From Ipomoea triloba (taxonomy: Eukaryota > Streptophyta > Magnoliopsida > Solanales > Convolvulaceae), in NCBI RefSeq assembly GCF_003576645.1, contig NC_044924.1, forward strand, positions 28,268,167-28,332,166: 64,000 bases of DNA, read 5' to 3'. The stretch's first letter is position 1; each line of letters begins with the position of its first letter. Below, in pieces: positions 10,208-21,779 of this stretch. The position numbers were made by a program, and so were the translations under genes. A model generated the notes under the pieces. The model made no database searches. It saw nothing but the letters and a program-made list of their open reading frames with translations, and was not told the DNA's origin.

Positions 10208-11063
10208 NNNNNNNNNNNNNNNNNNNNNNNNNNNNNNNNNNNNNNNNNNNNNNNNNNNNNNNNNNNNNNNNNNNNNNNNNNNNNNNNNNNNNNNNNNNNN
10301 NNNNNNNNNNNNNNNNNNNNNNNNNNNNNNNNNNNNNNNNNNNNNNNNNNNNNNNNNNNNNNNNNNNNNNNNNNNNNNNNNNNNNNNNNNNNNNNNNNNN
10401 NNNNNNNNNNNNNNNNNNNNNNNNNNNNNNNNNNNNNNNNNNNNNNNNNNNNNNNNNNNNNNNNNNNNNNNNNNNNNNNNNNNNNNNNNNNNNNNNNNNN
10501 NNNNNNNNNNNNNNNNNNNNNNNNNNNNNNNNNNNNNNNNNNNNNNNNNNNNNNNNNNNNNNNNNNNNNNNNNNNNNNNNNNNNNNNNNNNNNNNNNNNN
10601 NNNNNNNNNNNNNNNNNNNNNNNNNNNNNNNNNNNNNNNNNNNNNNNNNNNNNNNNNNNNNNNNNNNNNNNNNNNNNNNNNNNNNNNNNNNNNNNNNNNN
10701 NNNNNNNNNNNNNNNNNNNNNNNNNNNNNNNNNNNNNNNNNNNNNNNNNNNNNNNNNNNNNNNNNNNNNNNNNNNNNNNNNNNNNNNNNNNNNNNNNNNN
10801 NNNNNNNNNNNNNNNNNNNNNNNNNNNNNNNNNNNNNNNNNNNNNNNNNNNNNNNNNNNNNNNNNNNNNNNNNNNNNNNNNNNNNNNNNNNNNNNNNNNN
10901 NNNNNNNNNNNNNNNNNNNNNNNNNNNNNNNNNNNNNNNNNNNNNNNNNNNNNNNNNNNNNNNNNNNNNNNNNNNNNNNNNNNNNNNNNNNNNNNNNNNN
11001 NNNNNNNNNNNNNNNNNNNNNNNNNNNNNNNNNNNNNNNNNNNNNNNNNNNNNNNNNNNNNNN
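10208..11063. other. Assembly gap (856 N)
   Basis: Unsequenced. Both edges are (TA)n, so the gap most likely reflects a longer TA tract or sequence that could not be crossed. Its true length is unknown. Confidence 0.99.

Positions 11064-11142
<79 letters not shown>
11064..11142. repeat. TA microsatellite, right of gap
   Basis: (TA)n continuing out of the gap. Confidence 0.95.
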
Positions 11143-11145
<3 letters not shown>

Positions 11146-11493
11146 TTGGAAATGATTATTTGGGAAGTTGTGTTCTGAAATGATATTGAGAAGTATTGAG
11201 AAATGTTATTTAAGTATCCTCCTACCTATATCTATTTTTTAAACGAGTGAAAGATTTATGGGATAGTTATACTGCTATAGAAAGGGTTAAATCTTATTAT
11301 TTTGGAACGTTATTACTTATAAGAAACCTAGTTTTTTTTTTAGTAGAGTATGTTTGGGCGTTGGTGCCCATTCTATATTGAGAAAACTATTCTGGGAAGT
11401 AATATAGTACATATTTTTTGTGTTGAGTTAAAACCATTTTACTGCTAAAAAATTATTACAAAGTATATCTATTTTCAAAATTATAATTGACGC
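11143..11493. other. Unassigned stretch
   Basis: AT-rich DNA without a recognised gene or repeat. Confidence 0.4.
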
Positions 11494-11757
11494 GGGCACG
11501 AATGATGACCGTTGGTCTTTACGTGACGGTATCGGGACGACTCCTTTTCATGTTGTCTATGGTCCTCCTAAACTGTTGTCCCCGGGCGCTTCAATTCTTA
11601 ACTCGACGCCGTGGATAGTCAATTACAGAAACGGGATGATGCTCTAGTCGAGGTTTGTGACCGCATTAAGATGTCACAGGCCCATACGACAGCTTGCTAC
11701 AACCGCACCTGCCGTGATATCAACTTCCAAATCGGCCAGTGGGTCTGGTTACGACTA
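11494..11757 (+). pseudogene. Ty3/gypsy integrase remnant
   Basis: Two frames give consecutive pieces of a Ty3/gypsy integrase C-terminal half: TPFHVVYGPPKLLSPG, then after a frameshift VDSQLQKRDDALVEVCDRI, SQAHTTACYN and FQIGQWVWLR. This follows the family pattern P-F-x-V-x-Y-G ... VD..L..RD ... F..GD.V.L. Ahead of it, 11505-11545 (ATGATGACCGTTGGTCTTTA) encodes DDRWSL and belongs several hundred residues earlier in such polyproteins; it matches 18070-18112 on minus. So an internal deletion joined the two parts. Higher in GC than its surroundings. Confidence 0.8.
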
Positions 11758-12000
11758 TTTCTTAGAAAAAGTATAATTGGTGACTGAAATTTTAGAATCA
11801 TTTATCAGGATTAAAAGTTCATACATCCTAATATATTTAAAACTTAAAATAACACAATACAGTAATTCTCTATATCATTTTATATGTAATCAGCAAACAG
11901 TAAACAACTAATTTATCAAATACATTTCTACAACCAACTAATAATATCAGTGGTCAAACTAACTAATTAGCCTTGGGTACAACTAAAAAATTAGTGATAA
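11758..12000 (+). repeat. R5 repeat
   Basis: Matches 18.69, 34.26 and (inverted) 3.56 kb; follows the gypsy remnant immediately, which suggests insertion at that point. Confidence 0.6.
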
Positions 12001-12699
12001 GGGGCTTTTGGACAAACACATATGAGCTACTTTAAAAATTTGGACCAAAAAAAAAATTAAAAACTTGTTTGGGACTTCAATTTTTGGTATAAAAAAAAAA
12101 AATGCGAGTGTCACTTGAGTTTGTCAAATTTTCAAAATTTTGTTTTTAAACCTAAATATAACAAACACAAGTGCAACTTGCATTTTTTGGTATGTATTCT
12201 TGTACAGGACAAACACAAGTGTGACTTACATTTGCCGTACGACATACGACAAATGCAAGTTGTAAAAAAATATATAAAAACCTTCACACTGTCATGCTAG
12301 TATTAAAGTTCATATACATACTACTGGAAAGTTCATTATAAATTGATATCAAAATTGATTGAGTTTTACTATAGGGGCTCTCAAATTCTACTTGTCAATT
12401 ATATTTCCGGATGTGGCTAGCATGGATAGCACATTTTCATCTAGTGGTTCAAAAAAAAAATTGTCTATATCCAAGATTTGTGATACTGAAGTAAAAGTTG
12501 GAAGTAAAAAATGAGAATATAAGTAATATTTTCCATCAAAAATTTTTGCATTAAAGTTAAGGCACGTGAAAACTACTGCAATAAATCAATTTGGTGATGT
12601 GATGTTGACCAACAAAATCAGAGCTTAGAGCCAAGTGCAAAGATAATAAGATCGTTGACCACTGCGGTTCAAACGAAGCCATGTCAACTTCTTTTTCAT
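12001..12699 (+). repeat. R3-like fragments and a block shared with 18.35-18.7 kb
   Basis: 12100-12260 holds repeated ACAAACACAAGTGCAACTTG words found beside R1 copies. 12540-12699 (AATCAATTTGGTGATGTGAT, ACCACTGCGGTTCAAACGAAG) matches 18.41-18.64 kb. No gene. Confidence 0.45.
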
Positions 12700-13445
12700 T
12701 TCTAGTTGGCTTCTTCGTCCCTCGATCAGATGCCTCCGTAATGTATATATGGTTTCACAGTCTTCAGCAACCTACAATTTATTCTGTAGGTATTTCGATT
12801 CAGGTGAATTCCCAGCCTCATGCTAGCATGCACACCACAGGCTCTTGGATCATGTCGGGATTACATGTCACCCTCAAAAGCTTCAGTCTACATTCTATGG
12901 AGCAGGACAGGAGGGTTTTGAGTCTAAGGAAAATAAGAATGTGCGGTATCATGCTAAGAAACACTACTGTTTGCTGCATGCCAATCTACACTCACAAATG
13001 CAGCAAAAACAACCAAGTAGCCAAAGTACTGGTCAAAGATCAGGGAGGTATCAAGAATAAATTTAAAGTTCAATGTAGAAGAGAGGAGGGAAGATTGAAG
13101 AGGAAAACAGAAAAAAAAAAATAACAAAACAAATTCTAACAGAAAATAAATTTTGTATGCACCCAGCTGGCCCGTGAACTGCACAAACCCAATTGGGGGC
13201 AAATTTTCCCATAGGCGAGAGTGACACAGTTGCTTTCTCTTCTTTCCCCATTTAGTGGATCGCACAAAATTTTTTATTTTTGCAGGGGTAAAACAACTAA
13301 AAAAACCCCACAAAACATTGAACCACTTCTCAAACGCCTCCATAATGTATGGTTCCACAGTACTTCAGCAACCTACAACTCATTCTTAATGTACTTCCCA
13401 TTCAGGTAATTAAATTCAATTCCCAGCCTCCTCGGTTACATAGAA
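12700..13445 (+). repeat. R1 repeat copy
   Basis: One full unit and the start of a second: the TGCTAGCATGCACACCACAG block at 12821, AGGAGGGAAG at 13084, CAGCTGGCCCGTGAACTGCA at 13164, and the unit opening again at 13340. Confidence 0.7.
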
Positions 13446-13501
13446 CCGACGTAGAATGTTTTAAATAATTTTAAAAAAAAATTAAAAAAAATTTCTAAAT
13501 A

Positions 13502-13539
<38 letters not shown>

Positions 13540-13984
13540 CTGTTGAAGTGATAAGTTTCGCATCATAGTGTGCTAAAAGCAACAAAATTCACAAATATAT
13601 ACAACAATTTATTTACCATTAGACAGAAAACAGAAGCAACAACAGTTCAGCACTTTGATGGTGTAAGTTGTTGGTAAACTTCACATGCATACTTCCAGTT
13701 CACAACTTTCTATATATTCTTCAAGTAATCTCACATTTTGTATGTATCAAAGCATTTCCAGTTCACAACTGCACGCAGCCTCACATTTTGTATCAAAGCA
13801 TCTAAAGATGTCACACCATTTCCTGCAATCGGCTTGCAGAGGGAAATCAGAAGTCATTCCAGATTTCACAACTTCGTTGTTGCTCCCTATTTCAGTGTTG
13901 GTGTTTTTTTTCCTTTATTATGGGCTTGAAACCTTGGCATGAGCATACAATGTATTTAATTCCAACTTCCCCCTCTATAGTCTT
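13446..13984. other. Poly(A) tract and unassigned stretch
   Basis: A poly(A) run at 13507-13537, then DNA with two CAAAGCATTTCCAGTTCACAAC-like direct words (13705, 13748). Frames in both strands show no recognised domain. Confidence 0.35.
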
Positions 13985-14192
13985 TCGCATCGTGTTGTTC
14001 CTTGTTCTACTGTCTCGAATTGTTGGCCAACATCTAAGGATCCAATCGTTTGCATGTGAATGCAATCCAATATATAGCTCATTACAAATTTAAGACGCAC
14101 TCTTAGAATTTCTTGAAGTTGTCCAACGACCATCCTTTGAATTTCTTCTTCATTGTGGTTTATCATTTTTAGTAAGCAATGAATTAGCATTT
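13985..14192 (-). pseudogene. FAR1-like domain fragment
   Basis: The minus frame ending near 13985 contains LDVGQQFETVEQGTT, equal in spacing to VGQxFETVEQGIKF at 54.77 kb, the opening of a FAR1 DNA-binding domain. FAR1/FHY3-type proteins descend from Mutator-like transposases. The FY..YA continuation is missing here and no full domain remains. Upstream residues of the same frame (EEEIQRMVVGQLQEIL) are not recognised. Confidence 0.45.
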
Positions 14193-15179
14193 TTTTTTTA
14201 TCTTCAACACATTAGAGGATCAAACCACTAGAAAACAAAATATTCCTACCCTATTTTCACTCATTTTTCCTAATGCAAATTATACGTTGATTTTTTTTTT
14301 CATTTAAAACATGCAAGCTCCATTTTTCCCATAATACGAACCTATCTGTGAAGCACACTCAATACTTATGTGGGAGTTACACAACTTCAAATTGTTTCCA
14401 CATCCACACACTCAGTTGGCTATCCACTCTCCATAGTGGCGTTTCCTTCTTGTAGAACTTAAGCTGGATAAAACCTCAATACAGTACTCCATACTTGCAT
14501 CAATAAAATAATTTTAGCTTATGAACTTGTTTGCAATTGATGTCCATCACTTAGGGTTATAAGGAAGAAGAACTTCGAAATGACAAAATTTCCCTCAAAT
14601 TTAACAATACTTACACTGATTAAATAACAGAAGACCATGAGAGGTTACTTTTTTTCCAATCAAAATACCTTTATACATTAAAAAAAAAATCTAGTATGTA
14701 ACCAATCTAAAGAAACTACATTAACAAGTGATCACTGATACAATTCATTTAATATCACGATTTTCCCATAAATAAAGATTCAATTTCTTAATGGAGTCAT
14801 TATCAATAGTTTATCATAGGTAGAGTAGAACTTATTAAATAATTACCAACTCGTCATTCTTATCTTCTTGAAATTAGACATCACATTCTTTCCCATTTAG
14901 ACTCAACAAAATTGCACTCAAATTTCCTATGTCATACAGAGTTCTTGATAAGTAGATTTTCAAGGCAATTGATAAGAATTCCGGAATAAAATTTTAGAAT
15001 ACAATAATTGTCAACACAAAAGTTAAAACATTAATAAATACCATCCATTCATCATTGATTGAACTTTCCCTATCCAAACATTTTGTTTCAAATTTCTTAA
15101 AACAATCTTGCATTGACTTCCTTGTTGGGAAACATCTCATGGTATAGCTCTTTCAGCATCTGCTGCATTGAAATTAAAA
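14193..15179. other. Stretch without recognised features
   Basis: AT-rich; no gene, no long frame, no repeat recognised from the rest of the window. Confidence 0.5.
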
Positions 15180-15592
15180 CAATAAAAAGTTATTCATATA
15201 TTGCATTTTCCAAATATTTAATAGCTTAGTAGTATAAACTTCAACAAGTAAATAATCTTGACACATGTTAAGCCATCCACACCCATGAAATTTTGGATAT
15301 TGCAAAATGATGTGGAAGAAAAAATAATAATAACTGCCATGTGGCTGCAAGTCCTTTTTTTTAATTTTATTTTATAAATTTCTTAAGCATTACTTTTATT
15401 TATTTTAATTTTTATTAATACTTTATTGGTAAACAATAATTTTTTTTTAATAAGTTGATGTGATAGTACACTAGAGTTAGTTTTGAAAGATGAGAGAGAA
15501 TTGTATGGATGAAGAATGAATAGTGAATAAATGCAAATTTTGTGAGAAAAGATTGCATGAGCGAGGATAGCCTTAGGTCTTTGTATTGAGAC
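15180..15592 (-). mobile_element. Second copy of the 7.4-7.8 kb segment with probable MITE
   Basis: Aligns with 7395-7815, including TTAAGCCATCCACACCCAT at about 15270 and GAGGATAGCCTTA at about 15565. The right inverted end has more changes than at 7.8 kb. Confidence 0.5.
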
Positions 15593-15599
15593 TGAGATT

Positions 15600-16084
15600 A
15601 TATTCATATATATAGCGTATAGGACAGGAAATGAAATACGAGTAATAATACATTATAAATACATCATTGCATAACCTATACTAGAGGATGGAATGGGGGA
15701 AAAGGAAGAAGAAAGTTACCAAGTCTTGGGCCTAGTGGAGAAGAGAAGCTCAAATGAAGAAGAAAAATTTAGAGGGAGAGGGAGGCTTACAAGGGAGAAG
15801 GAGAGGAATTGTGGGCTGCAAAATGAGAAGGAAAATGGGGATGACATGAGTAATGCTATTTATATAGATAGGGTTTTTTAGGGTAAAATTGTAATTATGA
15901 AATTTTAGGGTAAAAAATATGGGTTAGAGATTTTGCAACCTAGTGGTGTGAGTTGTGCAATCCCTTGCTGTGGATTGTGCAATCCGTGTGTGTGAATTGT
16001 GCAACATATTTTTATTTTATTTGTTCTTTGTTCAGTTGGAGGCAAGATCACAAGGTCGGTTGTGTTAGTTGTGCAATCCGCTAT
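15600..16084 (+). repeat. R8 exon-like repeat, copy 2
   Basis: Shares the R8 core at 15685-15850 with 5.8 and 16.6 kb, then a region of repeated TTGTGCAA words (15950-16085: AGTTGTGCAATCC, GATTGTGCAATCC, AATTGTGCAACAT) shared with 16.8-16.97 kb. No protein recognised. Confidence 0.6.
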
Positions 16085-16107
16085 TGTATGTGAACCCTCC
16101 ATTGGTG
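16085..16107 (-). repeat. Small fragment identical to part of the B3 pseudogene
   Basis: TATGTGAACCCTCCATTGGT is also found at 8117-8136, in the B3 frame. Too short to be more than a relic. Confidence 0.5.
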
Positions 16108-16439
16108 ACCTGACGGCTGCCTCAAAGTTGCAATCTCACCTAACCACTTTCCCAATTGCTTGACAAACATCGGTGGAATCAGTTTCAAAATGGCAAAAAC
16201 AATGAAAAAGTTACTGCTAATTAAATAACTTTGTATTTTGGATATTTCTTTTTTTCTATTTTTTTTGTGTTGTCATGATAAAATTTTATAATGACATAAA
16301 GTGAATAGATACACATTACAAATAAATATCAAACCAAAAATAACCAAATAGAAATGATATAGCATACAACCCAACAATAGATGTAGAAAGAACCAATCCT
16401 AGGCCACAACTCAAAACTTTCTACAACAATAGTAACCTA
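16108..16439. other. Stretch without recognised features
   Basis: AT-rich; no gene seen. Confidence 0.4.
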
Positions 16440-16985
16440 AGATAGACCACAACTCAGTGAGGTTTTCTATTTTTTGCTTATTAGTTATTACACCGTAAGA
16501 TAGACCACAACAAATAACCCACACAAATACATCATTGCAATAACCTATACTAGAGGATGGAATGGGGGAAAAGGAAGAAGAAAGTTACCAAGTCTTGGGC
16601 CTAGTGGAGAAGAGAAGCTCAAATGAAGAAGAAAAGCTTAGAGGGAGAGAGAGACTTAGATGAGAGAAGGAGACGAATTGTGGGCGGCAAAATGAGAAGG
16701 AAAATGGGGACGATATGAATAATGCTATTTATATAGGTAGAGTTTTTAGGGAAAAATTGTAATTATTAAATTTTAGGGTAAAATTTATGGGTTAGAGATT
16801 TTGCAACCTAGTGGTGTGAGTTGTGCAATCCCTTGTTGTGGATTGTGCAACCCGTGTGTGTGAATTGTGCAACATATTTTTATTTTATTTGTTCTTTGTT
16901 CAGTTGGAGGCAAGATCACAAGGTCGGTTGTGTTAGTTGTGCAACCAAATGGTTCAATTGTGCAATCCGCTATTGTAAGCGGAAA
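16440..16985 (+). repeat. R8 exon-like repeat, copy 3
   Basis: Nearly parallel to copy 2 over about 430 bp, so copies 2 and 3 arose by a local duplication with about 850-bp spacing. Contains the same TTGTGCAA word cluster, one unit longer (16940-16972). Confidence 0.65.
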
Positions 16986-17842
16986 ACTAACATTAGTAAT
17001 GAAGCAATGGTTGCCCTTTCTCTCAGTTGACCAAGACAGATACATCTCAATCTCTCTTTTTCCCCCTTGTTCAATCTACATTTTAAGTATAGGTTTAGCA
17101 CATGATTAGCTAGAGCGTCTAAACATTGTAATTCTTCAAGTATCTTTCAAGAAGGTATGAAGAGAGTCATCTACAATCTAGAGAAAATACTTTTTCTCTA
17201 GATCAGAGATGACTAAAGACGAAGAACTCTTTGTTTTTAATCTATAGATGGGAGATGAAAAAGATATTTTTGTTGGTATTCACTTTCCATCATTAGAGAT
17301 GAAGAATGTTGTCTTTATTTGCCCAAATTTTTATTTTTATTTTCTACTTTTCTTCTATATTATTTAATATTTTATTTTATAATTTCCAACATTATTACCA
17401 TGTGTTTCTAATTGGAAAATTATTGGGAAATGATGGCCTAAATGTGACGGTTAAAAAAAATGTATTTGATGAATTAGTAATTTTTTTCAGTAGTTTTTTT
17501 GTTGAGTGTGAAGAGGTAAGCAAATGATGACAAGTCAATAATTGAAAATGTATGTAGAGAATATTTTATTTTACAAATTATATTCCGAATAATGCTACAT
17601 CAGTTCCATGTGTTTCTATTTGAGAAATGATTGGCTAAATGTGATAGTTATACATTCTGATCGGGAGTAGAAATACCTTTCTTTTTATTTATTTGGTGAA
17701 TTAATAATTGTTTTCATCAAAAGTAGAAGTATATATAGTGTGTAAGAGGAAATCTGACATAATGAAGCAATGGTTGCCCCTTTCTCTCAATTGACCTAGA
17801 TAGACTAATCTCAAAACTGAAATCTCAATAAACCAAGTTGGT
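16986..17842. repeat. Element flanked by ~60-bp direct repeats, with internal repeats
   Basis: AATGAAGCAATGGTTGCCC with following TTTCTCTCAGTTGACC stands at 16998 and again at 17758. Between them, CATGTGTTTCTAATTGG... at 17400 and CATGTGTTTCTATTTGAG at 17607 mark an internal ~205-bp repetition. Could be a small direct-repeat-flanked element or a tandem duplication; no gene. Confidence 0.4.
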
Positions 17843-18112
17843 TAGTAAAAAGCTAACCGGTCGTAAGTTTTCCCACTTGCTGCGCTGGCACTTACCACAC
17901 GAGCACACCTACTCCCGAACAGAATTTCATTCTGCGCCAATAAAATTCCCTGGAAACTCGGAATAGTGTTTTCTGGGGCCTTCATGCGTGGTATCATGAA
18001 TACCTGAAAGTATAATAGGAATTAAGTAAGAAGTCGAAGGAGATTAATGCAGTCCTTATACCTGAGGATACCGTCACCTAAAGACCAACGGTCATCATTT
18101 GTGCCGGCGTAT
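17843..18112 (-). pseudogene. Ty3/gypsy integrase zinc-finger remnant
   Basis: The minus strand gives DDRWSL-GDGILRYKD near 18100-18050, then after a ~70-bp interruption HDTTHEGPRKHYSEFP and, across two stops, CSCGKCQRSKWENLRP. This is the HHCC zinc-binding region that opens Ty3/gypsy integrases (H..H ... C..C-QRxK). The interruption has GTATAAGG at one edge and TTTCAG at the other, like an intron, but may be an indel. Same family as 11494-11757. Confidence 0.7.
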
Positions 18113-18689
18113 GGTTCATTGATAAAAGTATGGTTCAACATGCATGTTAAGGGATTACGCTTTCAGTAATTACAATGCAAATATAGTATGTCTAGTTATG
18201 AAAGTTAATTTGGAATCCTGCTGCTAATTATGTGTTCTGTTTTTTTTTCTTCACATTCTTGTTTAAAAAAAACACACACACACACAAATGTCCTCAAATT
18301 CTTTTAGGGAATCTTCATTTTATGGACACACACAACACTGATCGTTGTAAAAAATGAGATATTATATTGTGAAAAATGAAATCAAAATTTTATGAATTAA
18401 AGTTTAGGCATGTAAAAACTACTACAATAAACCAAGTTGGTGATGTGATATAAACTTATTACAAAATTAGAGCTTAGAGCCCAGTGCACATATAAGATCG
18501 TAGTTGAGCGCTGCGGTCCAATCACTCAGTCCAAAACATTGAACCATTACGTAGAATTAATTAATATATTGCAAGTAAGACTTCTTCATCACCGACAAAC
18601 AAAACCATGTCCACTTCTTCGTCTCTGATTGGCTTCTTCATCCCTCAGTTTCTTGCATCAAATGCCTCTGTAATATATATTTGGTTCCA
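18113..18689. repeat. Mixed repeats
   Basis: 18285-18345 is an inverted R3 scrap (CTTTTAGGGAATCTTCATTT); 18410-18689 matches 12.54-12.76 kb. 18113-18280 shows nothing. Confidence 0.4.
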
Positions 18690-18905
18690 CAGTACATAAA
18701 ACTTAAAATAACACAATACACTCATTCCTTAAAAGTTATTTTATATGTAATCAGCTAATAGGAAATAACTAATTTATGAAAATACATTTCTACAACCGTC
18801 CAATTAATACTATTAGTGGTCAAACCAACTAACCTTGGTTACAACAAAAAATAATTCAGGTATAAGAGGTGTTTGGCAATTAGCTTATAACTAATATGCT
18901 TCATT
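18690..18905 (+). repeat. R5 repeat
   Basis: Matches 11.83-12.0 and 34.38-34.52 kb (AACACAATACACTCATTCCT, ACATTTCTACAACC). Truncated at its left end. Confidence 0.55.
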
Positions 18906-19147
18906 CACAGCAAGTCATCTGTTCAAATAGCATGAAAATTTGAGGATTCAATTTTGTAAAGCATGGAAAATGAGATTCTGCTTACATTTTGTAGCAGACA
19001 ATTTGAGGGTTTTCAAACCTTTAACATATCAAAGAGAGGAAGCATTTTTAAAATGGGAGAAATTTTCACTTGTAAGTTTTGCACCATGTAATATTTTAAT
19101 GTTTAAGGAAATTTGCTTGAATTTGGTAGAGAATTTATTTTGTAAGT
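18906..19147. other. Stretch without recognised gene
   Basis: A 69-codon frame at 18940-19149 has no recognisable domain and resembles nothing else in the window; treated as chance. Confidence 0.35.
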
Positions 19148-19500
19148 AAACACACACTCATGTCTCAGTTTCTGGTGTTCACTTTTTTGCACTGTGAATT
19201 CTTCACCACCAGGGGAAAGAATGATGTGAGAAGAGTAATGCAATTCACTCATTAAAAATATGAAGGATGAGAAGAGTAATGCAAGTCACTCAATCTAATT
19301 TTACAAGGTTGTGGGATCTGTAAATTCATAGGACTGCACACAAAAATTTAGATTTGGTTACTGTTAATTCCTCACCATCAGGGGAAAGGATGATGTTGAG
19401 TGGGTCGGTTAGGCCAGGCCTTGAGATTATCACAATCGTTATACGTGCAGTGGATCAAGGTGATACGCTACAAATATGCATATATTGTCAAATAAATTTA
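19148..19500 (+). repeat. R7 repeat
   Basis: Matches 46.64-46.98 kb: ACACTCATGTCTCAGT, CACCACCAGGGGAAAG, CAATCGTTATACGTG, GATACGCTACAAATATG in the same order. Confidence 0.65.
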
Positions 19501-20160
19501 CAGTACAATTAATTTCTGAAAGGTAGAGTGAATGATTGTGTTTCAGTTGTGATTAATTTGTGTGTTGAATGATAGATTGGAATTCAATTGGTGAAGTAGT
19601 TGGGTGCAAAATTTGGGCAAAGATGGCGCATGCACGGTGTAAAATGAAAGGGTTACAGTGGCTGCGTGTTTTCCAGTTGGGTTTGGAGCTTCAAATCATT
19701 CTTTAAAATGCAGTGATAACACCTAACTCAATTTTCGGCACCTCTCGTTTGATCATGACATGTCTACAGAATCTGATACTACAGATAGAGCATTCAAACT
19801 CATGAAGATGTGCGACGCATGGCTCGAGTACCTATCATACAATTACTAAGTGGAATGTTATTTCCTAACATGTTGACCAATGCACCATGGTGTGACTATA
19901 TATGTTTCTTAGACCACATAAGGGATTTGTAGAGTGCCAACGACTATGTGGGTAATGCTCGTGCTGGGGCAGTGTTGTTCATGAATTACCTTCTTGTATT
20001 GAAGCATGCGCAAAGAAACAATGCATGGGTAATGCTTGTCAAATTGGGGGTGCCCTCATTCTACTAATTCAATCGTGAGTTTTGGAACGTATTGCTTTAT
20101 TCTCTTTGAACGTACTCTCTCTTAGGACCTAATAGATTGACCTAGAGCTGCATATATGAG
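19501..20160 (+). pseudogene. PMD remnant, copy C (C-terminal half)
   Basis: Starts with the C-type module (TTGGGTGCAAAATTTGGGCA, TACAGTGGCTGCGTGTTTTC) and lacks the N-terminal PMD signature. The C-terminal half remains in pieces: LFPNMLTNAPWCDY near 19857-19900, CFLDHIRDL near 19905-19930, AND. Broken by stops and shifts. Same deletion structure as copies at 48.1 and 61.7 kb. Confidence 0.6.
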
Positions 20161-20459
20161 ATTGTACTAATTCAAGACCTTGTATTTAAAATTAAATATG
20201 GTTGATTATGGAAGCATTATTATGATTCTGAACATTATTAATTAGTCCAATTCAAGAAATTTTTGTTTGATTAATGCAAGTGAGGGTTATGCATAGCATA
20301 ATTAAGTAGGATGGCTAGAGATGCTTTGGAGAAAGTTGGAAATGCAGGTGAGGGCTATATATGCTTTGGAGAGTTTGCCAAATTTTTTAAAATGTCTTTT
20401 TTTTTTTTACTTAAAATACAACAAACACAAGTACATGCAACTTCAATTTCTCATTCAGG
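20161..20459 (+). repeat. Fragment shared with inverted 5.57-5.70 kb
   Basis: 20205-20345 corresponds to the inverse of 5570-5705; 20370-20455 is an R1-linked ACAAACACAAGTACATGCAA block. No gene. Confidence 0.45.
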
Positions 20460-21779
20460 TGAATTCTCAGCCTCATGTTAGCATGCACACCACAAGCTTC
20501 TAGATTAGACCCGAATTTCAGATCACCCTCAACAGCTTCACTGTACATTATATTCTATGGGAAAAGACAAGGGGTTTTGAGTCTGAAGAAAATAAGAATG
20601 AGCAATATCAAGCTAAGCAGCTAACAACTGTTTGCTGCAAGCCCAGCAACAACAACCAAGTAGCCAAAGCACTAGTCAAGGGTTAGGGAGTTATATATCA
20701 AGAATAAAGTTACAGGTAGAAGAGAGGAGGGAAGATAGAAGACAACAATTGCGAAAAAAATAAATAAATTCTGACAAAAAGTAGTTTCTTTATGCACCCA
20801 GCTGGCCCGTGATCTGCACGTAACCAGTTGGGACAGATTTTCCCACAGGTAAGAGTGGTGCAGTTGCTTTCGTTCGTTTTCCCATTCAGTAGACCAAACA
20901 AAATTTTGGATTTGTTGTAGGTGTAAAAGCAACTATAAAAAAAAACACAAAACATTGAACCACTTCCCATGTGCCTCCATAATGTATAGTTCCACAGTAC
21001 TTCAAAAACCTACAACTCATTCTGTATGTAGTTGCCGGGTGAATTCAATTCATAGCCTTATGCTAGCATGCACAGCATAGGCTTTTGGATCTGGTGAGGA
21101 TTATAGGTCATTCTCAATAGCTTCAGTCTACATTTTATGGGGCAGGACAAGAGGATTTTGAGATTGAGAAAAATACGAATGAGCGGTATCAAGCAACACT
21201 ATTGTTTGCTGCATGCCAATCTAGTCTCACAAATGTAGCAACAACATCCAAGTAACCAAAGTACTAGTTAAGGGTCAGGGAGATATCAAGAATAAAGTTC
21301 AATGTAGAAGAGAGGAGGGAAAATATAAGAGGAAAATTGAGAAAAAAAAATTCAGACAAAAAAAAAAAAATAGTTTCTTTATGCACACAACTGGCCCATG
21401 AACTGCACGCACCCCACTTGGTTGCAGATTTTCCAACACGCCAGAGAGGCCCAGTTGCTTTCTCTCCTTTCCCCAATCAGTGGACCACACAAAATTTTTT
21501 GATTTGCTGGAGGAAAAACCACTAAAAAAACACACAAAACATTGAACCACTTCTCAAATGCCTCCATAATGTATGGTTCCACAGTCCTTCAGCAACCTAC
21601 AACTCATTCTATACGTACTTCCCATTGAGTGAATTCAATTCCAAGCCTCATGCTAGCATACACACCACAGGCTTCTAAATCAGGCTGGGATTACAGGTCA
21701 CCCTCAACAGCTTCCCTCTACATTCTATGGGGTAGGACAAGAGGGTTTTGAGTTTGAGGAAAATAAGTAGCGATTTGTG
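20460..21779 (+). repeat. R1 tandem array, 2.3 units
   Basis: The CAGCTGGCCCGTGATCTGCA block at 20800 and CAACTGGCCCATGAACTGCA at 21389 give a 589-bp period; unit openings (GTGAATTC..CAGCCTCATG) lie at 20460, 21040 and 21630. The array stops in the third unit where R2 begins. Confidence 0.75.

Noticed and set aside
12681..13124. 147-codon open frame on plus in an R1 copy
   Set aside because: Other R1 copies have stops and shifts at the same places, so the frame is not conserved.
12954..13358. Similar minus-strand peptides (MEPYIMEAFEKW-like starts) in several R1 copies
   Set aside because: The likeness comes from the DNA repeat; the frames break at different points and match no known protein.
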